A DNA stretch of 64,000 bases from Melitaea cinxia (lineage: Eukaryota; Arthropoda; Insecta; Lepidoptera; Nymphalidae), in contig NC_059423.1 of assembly GCF_905220565.1 (NCBI RefSeq), positions 2,104,001 through 2,168,000 of the forward strand, in the 5' to 3' direction. Position 1 is the stretch's first letter. Each line of letters begins with the position of its first letter. The position numbers and the translations under genes are program-made. The notes beneath the pieces are model-generated. The model saw only the letters and a list, made by a program, of their open reading frames with translations. It was not told the origin of the DNA and ran no database searches. Below are positions 11,400-23,928 of this stretch, piece after piece.

Positions 11400-12630
11400 C
11401 AATCAAGTCTGGAAAGACCTACACCAGGAGCTCAGAACGCTCAGACCAAGACAAACATTATCTGTGGCAATACAAAAGTTTGTTATAGCGGGTCAGTTTG
11501 TTTTGGAACACAATTTTTTTTGCGTTCCAAAAAATAACAATTTATTAATTTTAAATGTGCCCGTGTCTATTTCACTATATTTAGTAGGTATATAAAACTT
11601 GATAAATTTTATAATTATCATCTTTTACCTTTTGCGTTACCAATATATTAGGCATATTGTAAGTACAGTCACAATAAAGTGTGGTGTGTAAGTATATTGT
11701 ATAGCCTTCAGTCAGCATTAAACCGATGTACTGAGCAGCGAGCTTCTTATATTAATAATGTGGGGAAACTCGAGCTAAACGGACGTGTTTTCTTTACCTA
11801 CCATGACTACTAACGCTATACAATACATCACGAACCTGCCAGGAGACCCTTTCACTCAAAATGACCAAAAACAGACATAGAAAATGTCTCATTCTTTAAG
11901 TAACTCTTATTATTCCGCAATAAAATTAACACAAACAAACTTGCATGCACATCAAATCAAGAAAATAACAAGAACCAAAGTAAAACACACATAAAATGTC
12001 ATCATGATACATCTATCAATCAAGATATGAAGCCATTTGGCGCTTCAAAATTAGTATGCTTATTTACGCGCCAATAGTATACGAATTTCTTGGCTACAAA
12101 TTGGCTCTTAGCATCAAGAATATCATAATTGGGTTAGTGGTTAGCTTTGAAATTATATTAATTTCAATCGATCGCTTTGCGGGTTGATCAACCAGCATCA
12201 GGTCGATAGCCTTCCGAAAATAACATTGAACGTGGCCTGCATGTGGCATTGTTTTAATCAATTAGTGTTTTGAATAAACACAACTGTTTCGATGCTAAAT
12301 TCATCGTTTATAACAGTGATTTTTGACAGATACGAGAGGTATTTTAATAGTTTATTTATTTATGAATTCTGGAAGTTGATTTTCGGAGGCCGTTTTTCGG
12401 TCGGTAGCCTTCAGTTTCAGATATGTTTTAGGTTTCTGAATATATTTATGTAATCCAAGTTTCCTGGAAGGAATTGTAAACGAACCATTTGATTGTATTG
12501 CACAATTTTTAATTGTCTTTGGTTGTTTTTGTTGTATACATTAGTATTAAAATATTCGTTACTTGTAACAGTGTGACAAAAAAATCTTTCATTGAAGTGA
12601 AACTTCTTTATCGGTGTTGGAAAAAAATTT
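11400..12630. other. Spacer, nothing recognised
   Basis: No exon or known repeat was recognised. Confidence 0.4.
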
Positions 12631-12632
12631 AA

Positions 12633-12712
12633 ACGCGTCACATTTTTCGGTTACGCGTCACATTTTTCGGTTACGCGTCACATTTTTCCATTACGCGCCA
12701 TCTTTTTCTTGT
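12633..12712. repeat. 20-bp tandem repeat, four units
   Basis: Unit acgcgtcacatttttcggtt starts at 12633, 12653, 12673 and 12693, exactly 20 bp apart. The first two are identical, the third ends 'ccat', and the fourth is acgcgccatctttttcttgt. Confidence 0.85.
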
Positions 12713-12719
12713 CCCTACC

Positions 12720-14020
12720 ACGGTTGATTCGAAGAGTACTTTCTCCAGCGGAGTAGGGATAGCATGTCGTTTAAGCGGACTTACTCCCACCACTAGACTT
12801 GACCGTTTTTGTATTGCACCCTTATTTATTTCTAACACTCTATAGTGACGTGATAAATATCAAAATACTGTAATAATCTTAGTAGTAATATATATTCATG
12901 TCATGTCATGATAATAAAAGCCTTTTGTTAAACTTTATCTAATTTAACTTTAATAACCAATTTCTATAAAGTTGCATATAGTAGATCATTTTTTGGAAAA
13001 TAAGGTCATCAAAAAGTTTCACATCTTACGTGTGTACACTAGTTATTTAAAATTGTATTTAATACTGAGGGAAATGTTGTAGAAATGGAGATGAGATGAC
13101 CTGATGAGCTCCGATTTACAACGATCATTTGACGCTCGTACCTTCTAGTGCACGCAAGTTTTATCACTGGATCAATGACCTATCATGACTAATGTTTTGT
13201 AAGCTCTGCTGCTGAATACATGTTTGGCATAGTTATTACCCTGGTGTGCTAATGTATGTTTTTTCTTGACCCAATCAACAAAATAACGACGACGAACTGA
13301 CTGTTATTTATTTACTTGTTTTTGCCACAAAATTTCAGTTGTTTGCGAGGGAAATAACTTGAAGCTTATTTCATCCCATTTCTTCTAAAAATTGGAAAGA
13401 TACATATTTCAAATTTAATTCCAAGCACACGTTAGTTGATTCATTATTTCACTTCTTCATCAAGCAGAAATGACTGAAATAAACAAACTCTATGAAAAAA
13501 CTTTGGAAGACTCTTAAATTATTAAACAACTCACATTTAACGATCCCTACTAGAATATGAAACCATGTCTGGGTTTGGAAAGACCTGTCACAATACAATC
13601 ACAAGCGTTCAGACTACAAAACATCTGGGGAAGAAACTCTCGACTACTAACGCATCAGTCAATTGTTGTGACTAAGATTGTCTGCGATCATAAATTAGAA
13701 AAGATACACAACAGATGTTTACAATACTAGGTCATTACACTTAGGATATTGGACACTAGACCACCTTCCTTCAGCTCTTGCTTTACTTGGTCCGTTCAAA
13801 GTACGTTGCTCTATAAAAATGAGAGTTCATAATAGTAAAACGCCCACATTAATGTGAGCTGTCAGTCAATCTGTCATTATACATTTCTATTTCTGTTGTT
13901 CTAATATTTATTGTTTTTGTATGTAACTGGGACGCTCGAGGAAAAAACTGAAACTCGTTAGAACTATGTGATATTGTATTGACGAAATGTCTTGAATTAA
14001 TGGTTTGTGAAATAGTACAA
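12720..14020. other. Spacer, nothing recognised
   Basis: No open frame above 60 codons resembling a protein, and no repeat found elsewhere in the window. Confidence 0.4.
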
Positions 14021-14023
14021 TTA

Positions 14024-14290
14024 AACTCAGGTGGGGCACGGAAATTTCCTGCTCAAAATATGGAGCAGCCCGACTGGGGTAGTACCTCAAACTAACAGAA
14101 GATTACAGCTAAATAACACGACTTTCAAGCAGTGTTGTGTTCCTGTTGGTGAGTTAGGTGACCAGAGCTCCTTGGAGGAATTGGGGATAGGGTCGGCAAC
14201 GCGCTTGCGATGTTTTTGATGTTGCAGATTTCTATAAGCTACGGTAATCGCTTACCATCAGGTGAGCCGTACGCTTGATTTTGTACTCAA
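14024..14290 (+). repeat. SINE-A copy
   Basis: 'caggtggggcacggaaattt' to 'caggtgagccgtacgcttga', lacking the A-rich end. Confidence 0.65.
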
Positions 14291-15230
14291 ATTTATTTCG
14301 CTTGATATTGCTCTCCGCAAGTGCAGTAATATAACATTTGTCTTCTTTAATTATATCAAAACGTATGAAATTATAAATGAATTATGATTCTCTTTAATGT
14401 AATTAGCTGCAGTCTATACTTATAATAAAGATTTGACTCTTTTCAAGGTCTACTGTTTAATAATAACACTTAGTTGTGATTGCGAATACTTCTCTTCCTT
14501 CCTTTTTCTTATCAACAAGGTTTTCACAATCATTGAATCCTTCCAGTACCTGGGTGATTGACTACCAATGTATAATGCTATATACGACAAGAACAAAAAA
14601 ATATAATAGTCAAAATGTCCTAATATTTTGAAATGTCAAAGTGTAGTTTTAAAATGGTTAAGACCCCAGTAAATTAAAGACGATATAAGAAATTAGGCCA
14701 TGAAACATACTGTTGGAGTTCATATTAGGCTATAGTAACATCAAAATTTCTGATACATAAAGTATTGAGACGCAGTTAAATTTAAAATATATTATTATTT
14801 TGTTTATTACAAGTAAATATACAAGATTTTAATAATATGAAATAATCGCATCGCTACCAAATGTTGCGTTCCTGGATCGAGGACGTATTTTTGGACGAAA
14901 CATTTCCTTGTTTTCTTGTGATTCCGTTTAAATGGGATAATTATTTTCGAATTGGCATTAAATGTCTCGCAAGTGAACACGGATGTGTTCAATTGTTCTG
15001 CTTTTCGGTCATTTGAAATTTGGGTTGTCTTATTTTTGGAATTTATTGCGTTTTTACTCTTTTTGTGAAAGCATACTGCCTGATCGAATGTTAAAATGGG
15101 AATGGGCAGGTAATAATAACAGGGTTTTGTTGAGGTGCTAATTTTAATTTACTAAGAAATCTTCCTTTAACTATCCTAATATTTGCGTGGGATTATCTAT
15201 TGATATGAAAACTTTTAGTCTTATATTGAA
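14291..15230. other. Spacer, nothing recognised
   Basis: AT-rich, no convincing ORF or repeat. Confidence 0.4.
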
Positions 15231-15233
15231 CTT

Positions 15234-15490
15234 GCGACCCACCCCGGCTCCGTACGGGTAATAAATATAAAATATAAAATGAATATTTGCAGTGTAAGCG
15301 CAAAAAAATGTTAAAATTTACGACACCTAATTAGAAACCTTTAAAATTATCAGTGATCCTCTACTATATTATGCATGTATTATACACATAAAACTTCCTC
15401 TTGAATTACTCTATTTACTAAAGAAAACCGCATCAAAATCCGTTGCGTAGTTTTAAAGATCTAAGAATACAGACAGCGGGAAGCGACTTT
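15234..15490 (-). repeat. Probable RTE-type LINE tail or Helitron-like end
   Basis: 'cgacccaccccggctccgta' at one end and 'gacagcgggaagcgactttg' at the other, with 'gcatcaaaatccgttgcgta' between, wording typical of lepidopteran 3' tails. Boundaries are approximate. Confidence 0.4.
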
Positions 15491-15889
15491 GTTTTATACT
15501 ATGTAATGATATTACGCATGAAGGACAGTGTTTTATTTGTCTCGAGTTTTGTATTGTGAAAAGTCTTTATTTTGGGATTAAACTATGCAGAATATTAAAA
15601 TATTTGTTACTTGTGTGTGTACTTTTTGCGTATTATATTGGTGTGTTTCTGTACTTATATATTGGGGTAATTAAAAATTCTACCGTACAAGCAATCGCTC
15701 TTTTCTCTTTTCAACACAACCATAACAATGACCACAAGATAAGGTATACCCTCCTTTTGACAACTTCGGAATAATTATTAATCAAAATTGTAAATAGAGA
15801 AAGAAAAATAGCCATTACGAATTTGATTACTTCAAGCTGCAACATCCCATTTCTAGCCATAGCACCACCTTTTCCATGTAGACGAAGTG

Positions 15890-16140
15890 TCAAAAATTAA
15901 TCCACCAGACTGTTTCACTGCGGATCAATTGCTATCAGGTATCTGTGATAACAATCGGGACCGACAGCTTAACGTGCTCTCCGAGGCACAGTAGGGAGAC
16001 CACAAGGATAGACAAGACCGGGAAAAAATATTTGTACATATACATATACATCCATCCATCGTCCATCTTTGCACAAATGTAAACATCTGTCCCAAGGGAG
16101 AATCGAACCCACGACCGTGGGGCTCGACGCCTACACCAGA
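15890..16140 (-). repeat. tRNA-headed SINE variant, antisense
   Basis: 'gaccgacagcttaacgtgct' and 'ggcacagtagggagacca' match the SINE body; the head differs (aatcgaacccacgaccgtgg as reversed B box). A (catc)n-like stretch lies at 16050. Confidence 0.6.
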
Positions 16141-16721
16141 GCGTTTTTGCGGTGTATTTTAAATTTACAACACTGCAATGTTATTGTGCTACCTTAATCC
16201 CTAAAAATACTCAAGACAATATCACAAAATCATCTCGTATCAAAACATTCTTGTAAATGTCAAATAATATAATTTAAAATGGCAACACTTTAAGCGACAA
16301 AATAATTATAACAGAGGCGCAGATCAAAAGATGAAAAACTGTTGGGTACATAATTAATAGTTACACGAGTGACCGTTTGGCAAAAACAGACGAGACCGTA
16401 TCTTTGTTTAATAATAGAGTGGGGAATCTTCGAATATAACATTTTAGTACCTATTAACTTTTAAGGGATTTTAGCTCTTATACCTCGTAGTATAAATGCT
16501 ATATTGATAGAGTATATATAGTGTATATAATCATAAGATAATAATAAAATTTGACCAAAACAAAGGTATCTGATAGTTGTACACTAACACTTGTATTGGA
16601 ATAAATATTTAACCATCTCTAACGATTTAATCCTCAATTTTTAAACACCTTGTTGAAACTCTTCTCACTAAATAATCCTCAGAAATAAAAAATTCTTGGG
16701 TTTGGATCCTGAAACATATAA

Positions 16722-17026
16722 TTTTTTTTGTTTTTTTATACAACTAAGTCGGCAAACAAGCCTACGGCTCGCCTGATGGTAAGCGATTACTTGCGATTAC
16801 TGTAGCTTATAGACGTCTGTAACACAAGAAGCATCGCAAGCGCGTTGCCAACCCTATCCCCGCTTCCCGCCAGGAGCTCTGGTCACCTGACTCACCAACG
16901 AGAACACAAAATAGCTTGAAAACAGTGTTATTTAGTTGTGATCTTCTGCAAGGTCGAGATACTACCCCAGTCGGACTGCTCCATATTTTGAGCAGGAGAT
17001 TTCCTGCTGTGCCCTACGTAAGTTAA
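16722..17026 (-). repeat. SINE-A, full-length antisense copy
   Basis: It runs from a T tract and 'caactaagtcggcaaacaag' to 'ttcctgctgtgccctac'. Confidence 0.7.
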
Positions 17027-17263
17027 AACGATCTAATATCTGTATGACCTGAAACACACATACCTAGTTATAGCTTTGTCTAGCTGTTTCAGTTGAATTT
17101 TAAAAGGTACTTTCAAGATGGCTCATAGTGTTATTAAATCAATTAGCGTTTTTTTTTCTGCAATAGCTTTCTAAATAATAAGTTTCATGAGACAAAATGA
17201 ATTCCACGAAATAGTAAATGCTAAAGTTTGGATGAATAAATGTACGTTACATATATACATATA

Positions 17264-18718
17264 CTAGCTGTGCCCGCGGCTTCGCCCGCGTAGAAATCAG
17301 TGCGTCACAAAGTTTTCCCGGCAAACTTCCAGTGAAACTATTATCGAAATCGGCTTAGCCGTTCCGTAAACCTTTTTCTCCAAGCCCTCTCTCCATTGCT
17401 GAAATCGCATGAAAATCCGTTCAGTAGATTTTGAAGGAATCCATCACATACTTTTGGGGACTTTGTTTTATAATACACTAACTGTCGCCTACGACTACGT
17501 CCGCGTGGTTATGAAGATATGCATTACTATTAAGATGTTTAACGCAAATAATTTTTTTATTTCAGTCACTTGAAATGCTTATCAAACTGAGTAACTTTTT
17601 AAAAGGCACAATTTAGTATAATTTAATAGTTATTTTTATAAAACCTCTGTATACACCACATTTTTAGTTTTATTTTCGTGCTGTATATGTTTCATACAAA
17701 CTATCAACCCTAATTAAACCCTCTTAGCGGTGGAATATCGCAAAATCCGTTCTTAGCGGACGTCAACTAACTATAATCTACCTCCCTGCCTCATCTTTGT
17801 CCATCCTGGATGGATGGACCATCCAGCGGTTATTAAGTTCTCGTGATGAGTGAGTCAGTGACCTTTCTCTTTTATATATATAGATTACGGTGCATTATTT
17901 GGACACCTTCTCGCTATCTATAGAGCATACATTTTAAATTTCAAGTCTTTTACTTCTAAAACATAGGACTTTCATACAAACTTCCAACCCCCCGTTTTAC
18001 CCCCTTAGGGGTCGAGTTTCGCAAAATCCGTTCTTAGCGTATCTCTACGCCCTATAAGGAGCCTTCCTGACAAATTTCAAGTTTGTAGGTGTTATAGTTT
18101 CGGAGATTTCGTGATCAGTGAGTCAACCTACCATCCCTCGTTTTAACCCCAAAAAGGGGTTGATTTCTAAAGATACATTATTTGGACGCCTTCTCATCAT
18201 CTATAGAGCATACATTTTAAATTTCAAGTCTTTTACTTCTAAAACATAGGACATTCATACAAACTTCCAACCCCCGTTTTACCCCCTTAGGGGTCGAGTT
18301 TCGTAAAATCCGTTCTTAGCAGATCTCTACGCCCTATAAGGAGCCTTCCTGCCAAATTTCAAGTTTGTAGGTGTTATAGTTTCGGAGATTTCGTGATCAG
18401 TGAGTCAACCTACCTACCCCCGTTTTAACCCCAAAAAGGGGTTGATTTCTAAAGATACATTATTTGGATGCCTTTTCATCATCTATAGAACATACATTTT
18501 AAATTTCAAGTCTCTTACTTCAAAAACATAGGACTTTCATACAAACTTGCAACCCCCGTTTTACCCCCTTAGGGGTCGAGTTTCATAAAATCCGTTCTTA
18601 GCGGATGTTTACGCTCTATAAGGAGCCTACCTGCCAAATTTCAAGTTTGTAGGTGTTATGGTTTCGGAGATTTCGTGATGAGTGAGTGACCTTTCACTTT
18701 TATATATATTATTATAGA
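17264..18718 (-). mobile_element. Helitron-like element with three internal ~288-bp tandem units
   Basis: Read on the reverse strand, it starts A|TCTATAA and ends CTAG|T (CTAG at 17264-17267). A hairpin (CGCGG, 6-nt loop, CCGCG) lies 11 nt before the CTAG, as in Helitron 3' ends. Tandem units start near 17892, 18178 and 18468 (cattatttggacgccttctc). No Rep/helicase coding region is present, so it is non-autonomous. Confidence 0.65.
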
Positions 18719-18744
18719 TTATAGATTATATAATACATAGTCTG

Positions 18745-18800
18745 ATAGGTAGTCTCTTACCATCAGGTGAGCCGTACGCTTGTTTGCTGAACTAGTGAAA
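18745..18800 (+). repeat. SINE-A tail fragment
   Basis: 'ttaccatcaggtgagccgta' to 'actagtgaaataaaaaaa'. Confidence 0.5.
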
Positions 18801-18839
18801 TAAAAAAAAAATAAAAAAAACTATGGTATCTTTGCATTA

Positions 18840-19000
18840 ACTGTAATTTATTTTCTAATGTTTACGCGAACTTCACTCATTATAATGAAAACTTTTTCGG
18901 ATTTTATCGCGGTTTGTTCTCCCGTGTCCGTGGTTGCCGTAAAGTATCTGAAACGTCGGGCATCTAAAAAACTTAATAAACCACGATAAAATCGAAATTA
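18840..19000 (-). repeat. Repeat C, uninterrupted antisense copy
   Basis: 'acgcgaacttcactcattat' through 'gaaacgtcgggcatctaaaa'. It serves as the empty-site reference for the insertion at 4229-4522. Confidence 0.6.
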
Positions 19001-19385
19001 TTATTATTAATTATTAAAACGAATATAATTATTATTTGTAAAATAATGATTAAAAAGTGCCTTTGAAGCTACGTGAATAAAGTAACTTGATTCATGATAC
19101 ATCATTATAAAACATAAATTTTAGCTATATCACAGCTAATCACATGATATCGTTCTAATATCGCGGCGAGCGTGGCAACGTCCATAAAACAAGGTATAAA
19201 CAAATTGCACACGTGCCTGAACTTTGTATGAACGCAAAAATCTTCTAAATATAGAATACACATTTTCTGTTACTAATAGAATTTTACACACAATTACGTA
19301 ATAGAAAACTTTTAAAATACAGTAACAAACTGACGCACACTACCTGGGCTTACGCGGTTTTCGAATCCCAGTATCTTTTCTATTT

Positions 19386-19589
19386 TCTAATATATAAAAT
19401 TCTCGTGTCGCGGTGTTTGTAGTTAAACTCCTCCGAAATGGCTTGACTGATTCTCGTGAAATTTTGTGTGCATATCGGGTAGGTTTGAGAATCGAACAAC
19501 ATCTATTTTTCATACCACGAAGTTATAAGGAGGGGGGATTAGGGGGGTTAACAACATATATCGCAAAACAACGTTTTGGGGTCAGCTAG
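19386..19589 (+). mobile_element. Helitron-like element
   Basis: It starts TCTAATATATAAAATTCTCG and ends CTAG|T at 19586-19589, with a CAAAA-CAACG-TTTTG hairpin about 10 nt before the end. The 5' flanking base is T rather than A. Same family as 22583-22793 and 54183-54473. Confidence 0.6.
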
Positions 19590-19593
19590 TAAA

Positions 19594-19737
19594 TCTATAT
19601 ATTAATACGTGAAGCAAAAACTTTGTACCCCTTTTTATAAAAATTGCGTTAACGGAGGAGAGTGAAATTTCGCATACTTATAGTTTATATAGAGAAGAAG
19701 TGCAGAATGCTAATATATTTTTTAAAATAATCGTGTT
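19594..19737 (+). mobile_element. Second Helitron-like element, 3' part lost
   Basis: A|TCTATATATTAATACGTGAA starts 4 bp after the preceding CTAG. It is cut by a family M copy beginning at about 19738. Confidence 0.5.
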
Positions 19738-19955
19738 TGCTGGCAAACGAAACAAAACCGACTTCAATTAGATCGACAAGTAATGCAACGTAAGTAGACG
19801 AAAAAAATTAACAAACGCACTAGTCGTCACTACGATTTTCGAGGGTTTCTCTCGATTTCTATGGCATTCCATCATCAGATCCTGATTTCCTTATCATGGT
19901 ACCACACTTGGAATATCTTTTCTTTACAAAGGTTTTACTTCATAAAGTGACAAAC
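19738..19955 (+). repeat. Family M MITE-like repeat, truncated
   Basis: 'gctggcaaacgaaacaaaac' plus cgacttcaattagatcgaca, then 'ttccatcatcagatcctgat' and 'tatcatggtaccacacttgg' as in the 50000 and 53650 copies. Confidence 0.6.
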
Positions 19956-20234
19956 AATTAAATAAAGTGTGCGATCAGCAGCGCACAAACTAAAAGTTTG
20001 ATCACTCAGGCTATATTAAAACCCAACCCAACCAATCCTGTTTCATCCTCAAAAGGCCTTCTTTAAGATTGAGGTACTTCACCAATCATCTCATCAATAA
20101 AATGGAATATTCTTTACTGCTCACAATGTTAAAGATACTTTAAAATATGTAGGTACTAAAATTAATGTTCAAAGCCGGTGTTATCACTAAATGGCTTCCA
20201 GACACCAAATGTATTATTAAATATTTATTATTTA

Positions 20235-20512
20235 CTAGCTGTGTCCGCGACTTCGTTTGCGTGGAATGTAACAAAAACGTTGTACATCTCGCAGAGTTAT
20301 AAAATTAATAAATTTCTCTCGTCAAAATCGGTCCAGCCGTTTCAGAGATTAGCCGGAACAAACAGACATACAGACAGACTGACAGATAAAAATTGTAAAA
20401 AAAAATGTTATTTCGATATATGTACCGTGTACATACATCCGTATGCATTTTGGTAAAAAGCGGCTATTTTCATATTACAAACAGACACTCCAATTGTATT
20501 TATTTGTATAGA
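20235..20512 (-). mobile_element. Helitron-like element, complete
   Basis: On the reverse strand A|TCTATAC ... CTAG|T, with 'ccgtttcagagattagccgg' inside. Same family as 23655-23928 and 38378-38767. Confidence 0.65.
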
Positions 20513-20799
20513 TATATATGACTTTATTGCTTAGTTATACTGATTTTATATAAATTGTTATCTATTACAAAATGAAAAAAAAAAAAACAAATGAAGTCAT
20601 CTGTCCGTTGTTGGAAAAATAATTATCAATAAACAACAGATTTGATATTTTACATTAGATTATTCTTATCAAAAGACTAAGTGTATGACTGTTCGTGTCT
20701 GTAAGAGCTCTCAAATTGGTTTATGACCTAAGTCAGTTGTATTAGGTACATCATTTTTACTATCGAAATCAAGAGTTACAATCAAGCGTTTTGCTAGGT

Positions 20800-20940
20800 A
20801 AGACGGTAAGCAGTTACAGTAGCCTATGAACTCAGGTACAGCAGAGGTATTAGCGCATTGCTGACCCTGCCTCCAATATCACCATCGAACATTTCCAGGA
20901 TCGCTGGTTACCCTACTCACCACTGGAACCTAAATTGACT
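20800..20940 (-). repeat. Decayed SINE-A fragment
   Basis: 'ggtaagcagttacagtagcc' to 'ctactcaccactggaac'. Confidence 0.45.
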
Positions 20941-20961
20941 ATTTAATAATATCAATATACA

Positions 20962-21245
20962 TTTTTTTGATATATTACTTGGTCGGCAAACAAGCGTACG
21001 GCTCACCTAATGGTAAGCGATTATCGTAGCTTATAGACGTCTGCAACAACAGAAGCATCGCAAGCGCGTTGCCGACCCTCCACCAATCCCCACCAGGAAC
21101 TCTGGTCATCTTACTCACAACAGAAACACAATCCTGCTTGAAAACGGAATTATGTAGCTGTGATTTTCTTTAAGGTCGAGGTACTACACCAGTCGGGCTG
21201 CACCGTATATTGAGCAGGAAATTTCCTGCTGTGCCCGACCCCAGT
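20962..21245 (-). repeat. SINE-A, full-length antisense copy
   Basis: 'tttttttgatatattacttg' then 'gtcggcaaacaagcgtacgg', ending 'ttcctgctgtgcccgacc'. Confidence 0.7.
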
Positions 21246-21249
21246 TAAT

Positions 21250-22260
21250 CTTAAGCATCTTAAAATTACTTACACATGTAGCAATATACATAAATATAAA
21301 AGTAATCCTACAAAGAACTATGCGAGTTATGTTTATTTATTACATTTATAAAAGTATATAAAATTATAGAACACACGTTTAGTATTTAATAATTTTAATA
21401 AAAATTCCGAAAAGAAAAGCTCATTAACACTTCGAAAAAAACACAATTCGATGTTCTTTTTATTCTGGAGACCGATTCGAACGTAAATAATGTATTCTGC
21501 CAAGGTTTTAAAATAGTACTCGGATATTGCATTCCAGGTTTAATTTATCTTTTTTTTTTTGTTTTAGTAAAAAGGCCGCAACCTTTTTTTGTGTTGCCGT
21601 ACTATGACTGTTTATAAAGATTGTTAATAATATATTTTGTCCTTTTAAAACATTGTCGACAATTAAGATGCATTTAGAATAATTAATAAAAAATAGTTCA
21701 TTGAACGTATGAGTTTAAATAGTAAATCTTTCTCTAAAACGATGTGGTTTTTCGTATTCTAACACGATTTTTATTTAAAAATTTCGGAACAACAAAGTAA
21801 GAACATTATTAGCCTTACAACTAATACAAAGGAGTTATCGCGAAAAGTTTTTATATTTTCAAGCGCATATACGTTTATACCGAATTTTAACAAGATTTTT
21901 TTTTAATTTACCGATTAAATTTGCGCACGTCACTAGTCTGGCAAGCTGGAAAACTTAAAAAATTAAAAAATACTCACTCACCCAATCAAAATCATTGTCC
22001 ACTGACATACACACAATAATCAAATTATTTTTGTAACTCCACTATTCCGCAAATATTATATTATAAATCCGCGTCTATTTATAAGAACGGCCGATCCCGC
22101 GCGAGTCCCGCTAACGTCTGGGTAATAATGATCTCCTGAATGTAAATCGGGATTGGGAATATATAAAATTACTCGTTGAGTAGTGATGTGCAATATTACT
22201 TACTAGATGCGCTTTACGATTTCACCCGTTTTAAAGTCGGAATAAAAAGTAACTTTTTAT
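21250..22260. other. Spacer, nothing recognised
   Basis: AT-rich. A GC-richer patch at 22085-22130 (acggccgatcccgcgcgagt) might mark a promoter or leader but has no adjoining ORF. Confidence 0.35.
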
Positions 22261-22261
22261 T

Positions 22262-22540
22262 CAACAGGGGTGTGGTCATAAGCTTACGGTCCAGCTTTTG
22301 GTAAGCGGTTACCGAAGTGTGTAGACGCCTGTAACACAAAGAGCATCGCTAATGCGTTATTGATTCTAACCTCGATCCTGCCCAGGTGCTCTGGCTAACT
22401 TAATCACCACAGGTGTTCCTGTGGCACAGGAACACAACACTGCTTGAGAGCAGTGTTATTTAGCTGTGGTCTTCTGTAAGGTGGAGGTACTTCCCCTGGC
22501 AGGCTGCTCCAGATTTTGAGCAGGATATTCCTATCAAATT
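22262..22540 (-). repeat. SINE-A antisense copy, diverged
   Basis: 'gtcataagcttacggtccag' to 'ccagattttgagcaggatat'. Confidence 0.6.
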
Positions 22541-22582
22541 ATTTGATATCCTTAGTTCTGCCTAAATAAATTATATATACAA

Positions 22583-22793
22583 CTAGCTGACCCCGCAAAC
22601 GTTGTTTTGCCATATATGTTATAAACCCCCTACATTGCCCGCCCCCCCTTATAACTTAGGGGGATGAAAAATAGACGTTGTTCGATTCTCACACCTACCC
22701 AATATGCACACAAAATTTCATGAGAATCGGTCAAGCTGTTTCGGAGGAGTTTAACTACAAACACCGCCACACGAGAATTATATATATATATGA
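22583..22793 (-). mobile_element. Helitron-like element
   Basis: Reverse strand: ends CTAG|T after hairpin GCAAA-ACAACG-TTTGC; body shared with 19386-19589 (cggaggagtttaactacaaa). The TC end abuts the palindrome at 22793. Confidence 0.6.
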
Positions 22794-22872
22794 ATCGTTG
22801 TATTGGTAAATCTATTTATTGTAAATATTGTTTGCATAATTTACAATAAATAGATTTACCAATACAATGATT
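22793..22872. repeat. Near-perfect 34-bp palindrome
   Basis: Arms 22793-22826 and 22839-22872 are inverted copies with one mismatch around a 12-nt loop. Confidence 0.85.
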
Positions 22873-23654
22873 CGTTGTCATACAACACGTTCCCCTTTTC
22901 CGTTTCATCGATACTTTAATCGCACATCACTACGCTCCGAACATATCAACAACACCTGGCAATACACGAACTTCTCAGAACCGAATCTTTGTTTATTTTT
23001 GTAAATGTAAATTCATGTATTTTTCTCATTTTACTTCATACGTTAGTTAAACCGTCAAAACATAGGTTTATTTGTAAATTTTGTATCTTCTTAGTTACTT
23101 ACGGACTTCCTTAATTTTTACGTAAACAGCTAGCAACAATAAAAAATTACTAATTTGAAAGTATATAAAAGAAAATGAATGAATAGAATGGCATATACAT
23201 TTTGATGTTATTATTAAAATAATGTAATTTTTAAAAGTACGACGACGAGTTAACGCAAAGGTTGCGGACACGTTGTTGTTTGTATAGTTCCTAAAATTGT
23301 TTGTATGTTCTGGGCCTTTGTGTTTGTTTTACGTATTCCTGAACCTCTGACACAGGGTTGTCATTATACGGGGCGGTAGGAGGCGGGGGAGTAGATATTT
23401 ATTTATTTTCCGTGACTGCTATGTACCGCACACCTTACACAAAAAAAATCTCATAAAAAAAGGAAAGTAACCTAAAATTACTAACGTACATTATTACATC
23501 TTAGGTAATAAAAACCGATGGCAATAGCAAATGGCTTTGACAGGACTGGTGGATTGAAACCGGACTTAAGCAATTTTGCTAAAAAAATTTGCATTTCGAA
23601 TTTCAGTACCCAGGCTACCTTACCTTTCGAAATAAAAGAAAGCACCCGGACGAC

Positions 23655-23928
23655 GACGGAATTTAACAAAAGAAGTTATTGTACAGTACACAGAGTAATA
23701 AAATAAATAAATTTCTAAAATAAAAGTAATCTAAGTTAGTCCTTCTTGCATCAGCCAGTGGAAGTCTCGTCATAATCAGTCCAGCCGTTTGAGAGATTAG
23801 CCGGAAACATTGTAAAAAAAATGTTAATTTAAGATATGTACCGTGTATACATCCATATGCATTTAGTAAAAAGCGATTATTTGAAACAACAATCAGACGC
23901 TCCAATTTTATTTATTTGTATAAATAGA
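23655..23928 (-). mobile_element. Truncated Helitron-like element
   Basis: It shares 'agagattagccggaa' and 'tgtaccgtgtatacatccat' with 20235-20512. It ends at ...ataGA|T (23927-23928). The CTAG end is missing. Confidence 0.55.
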
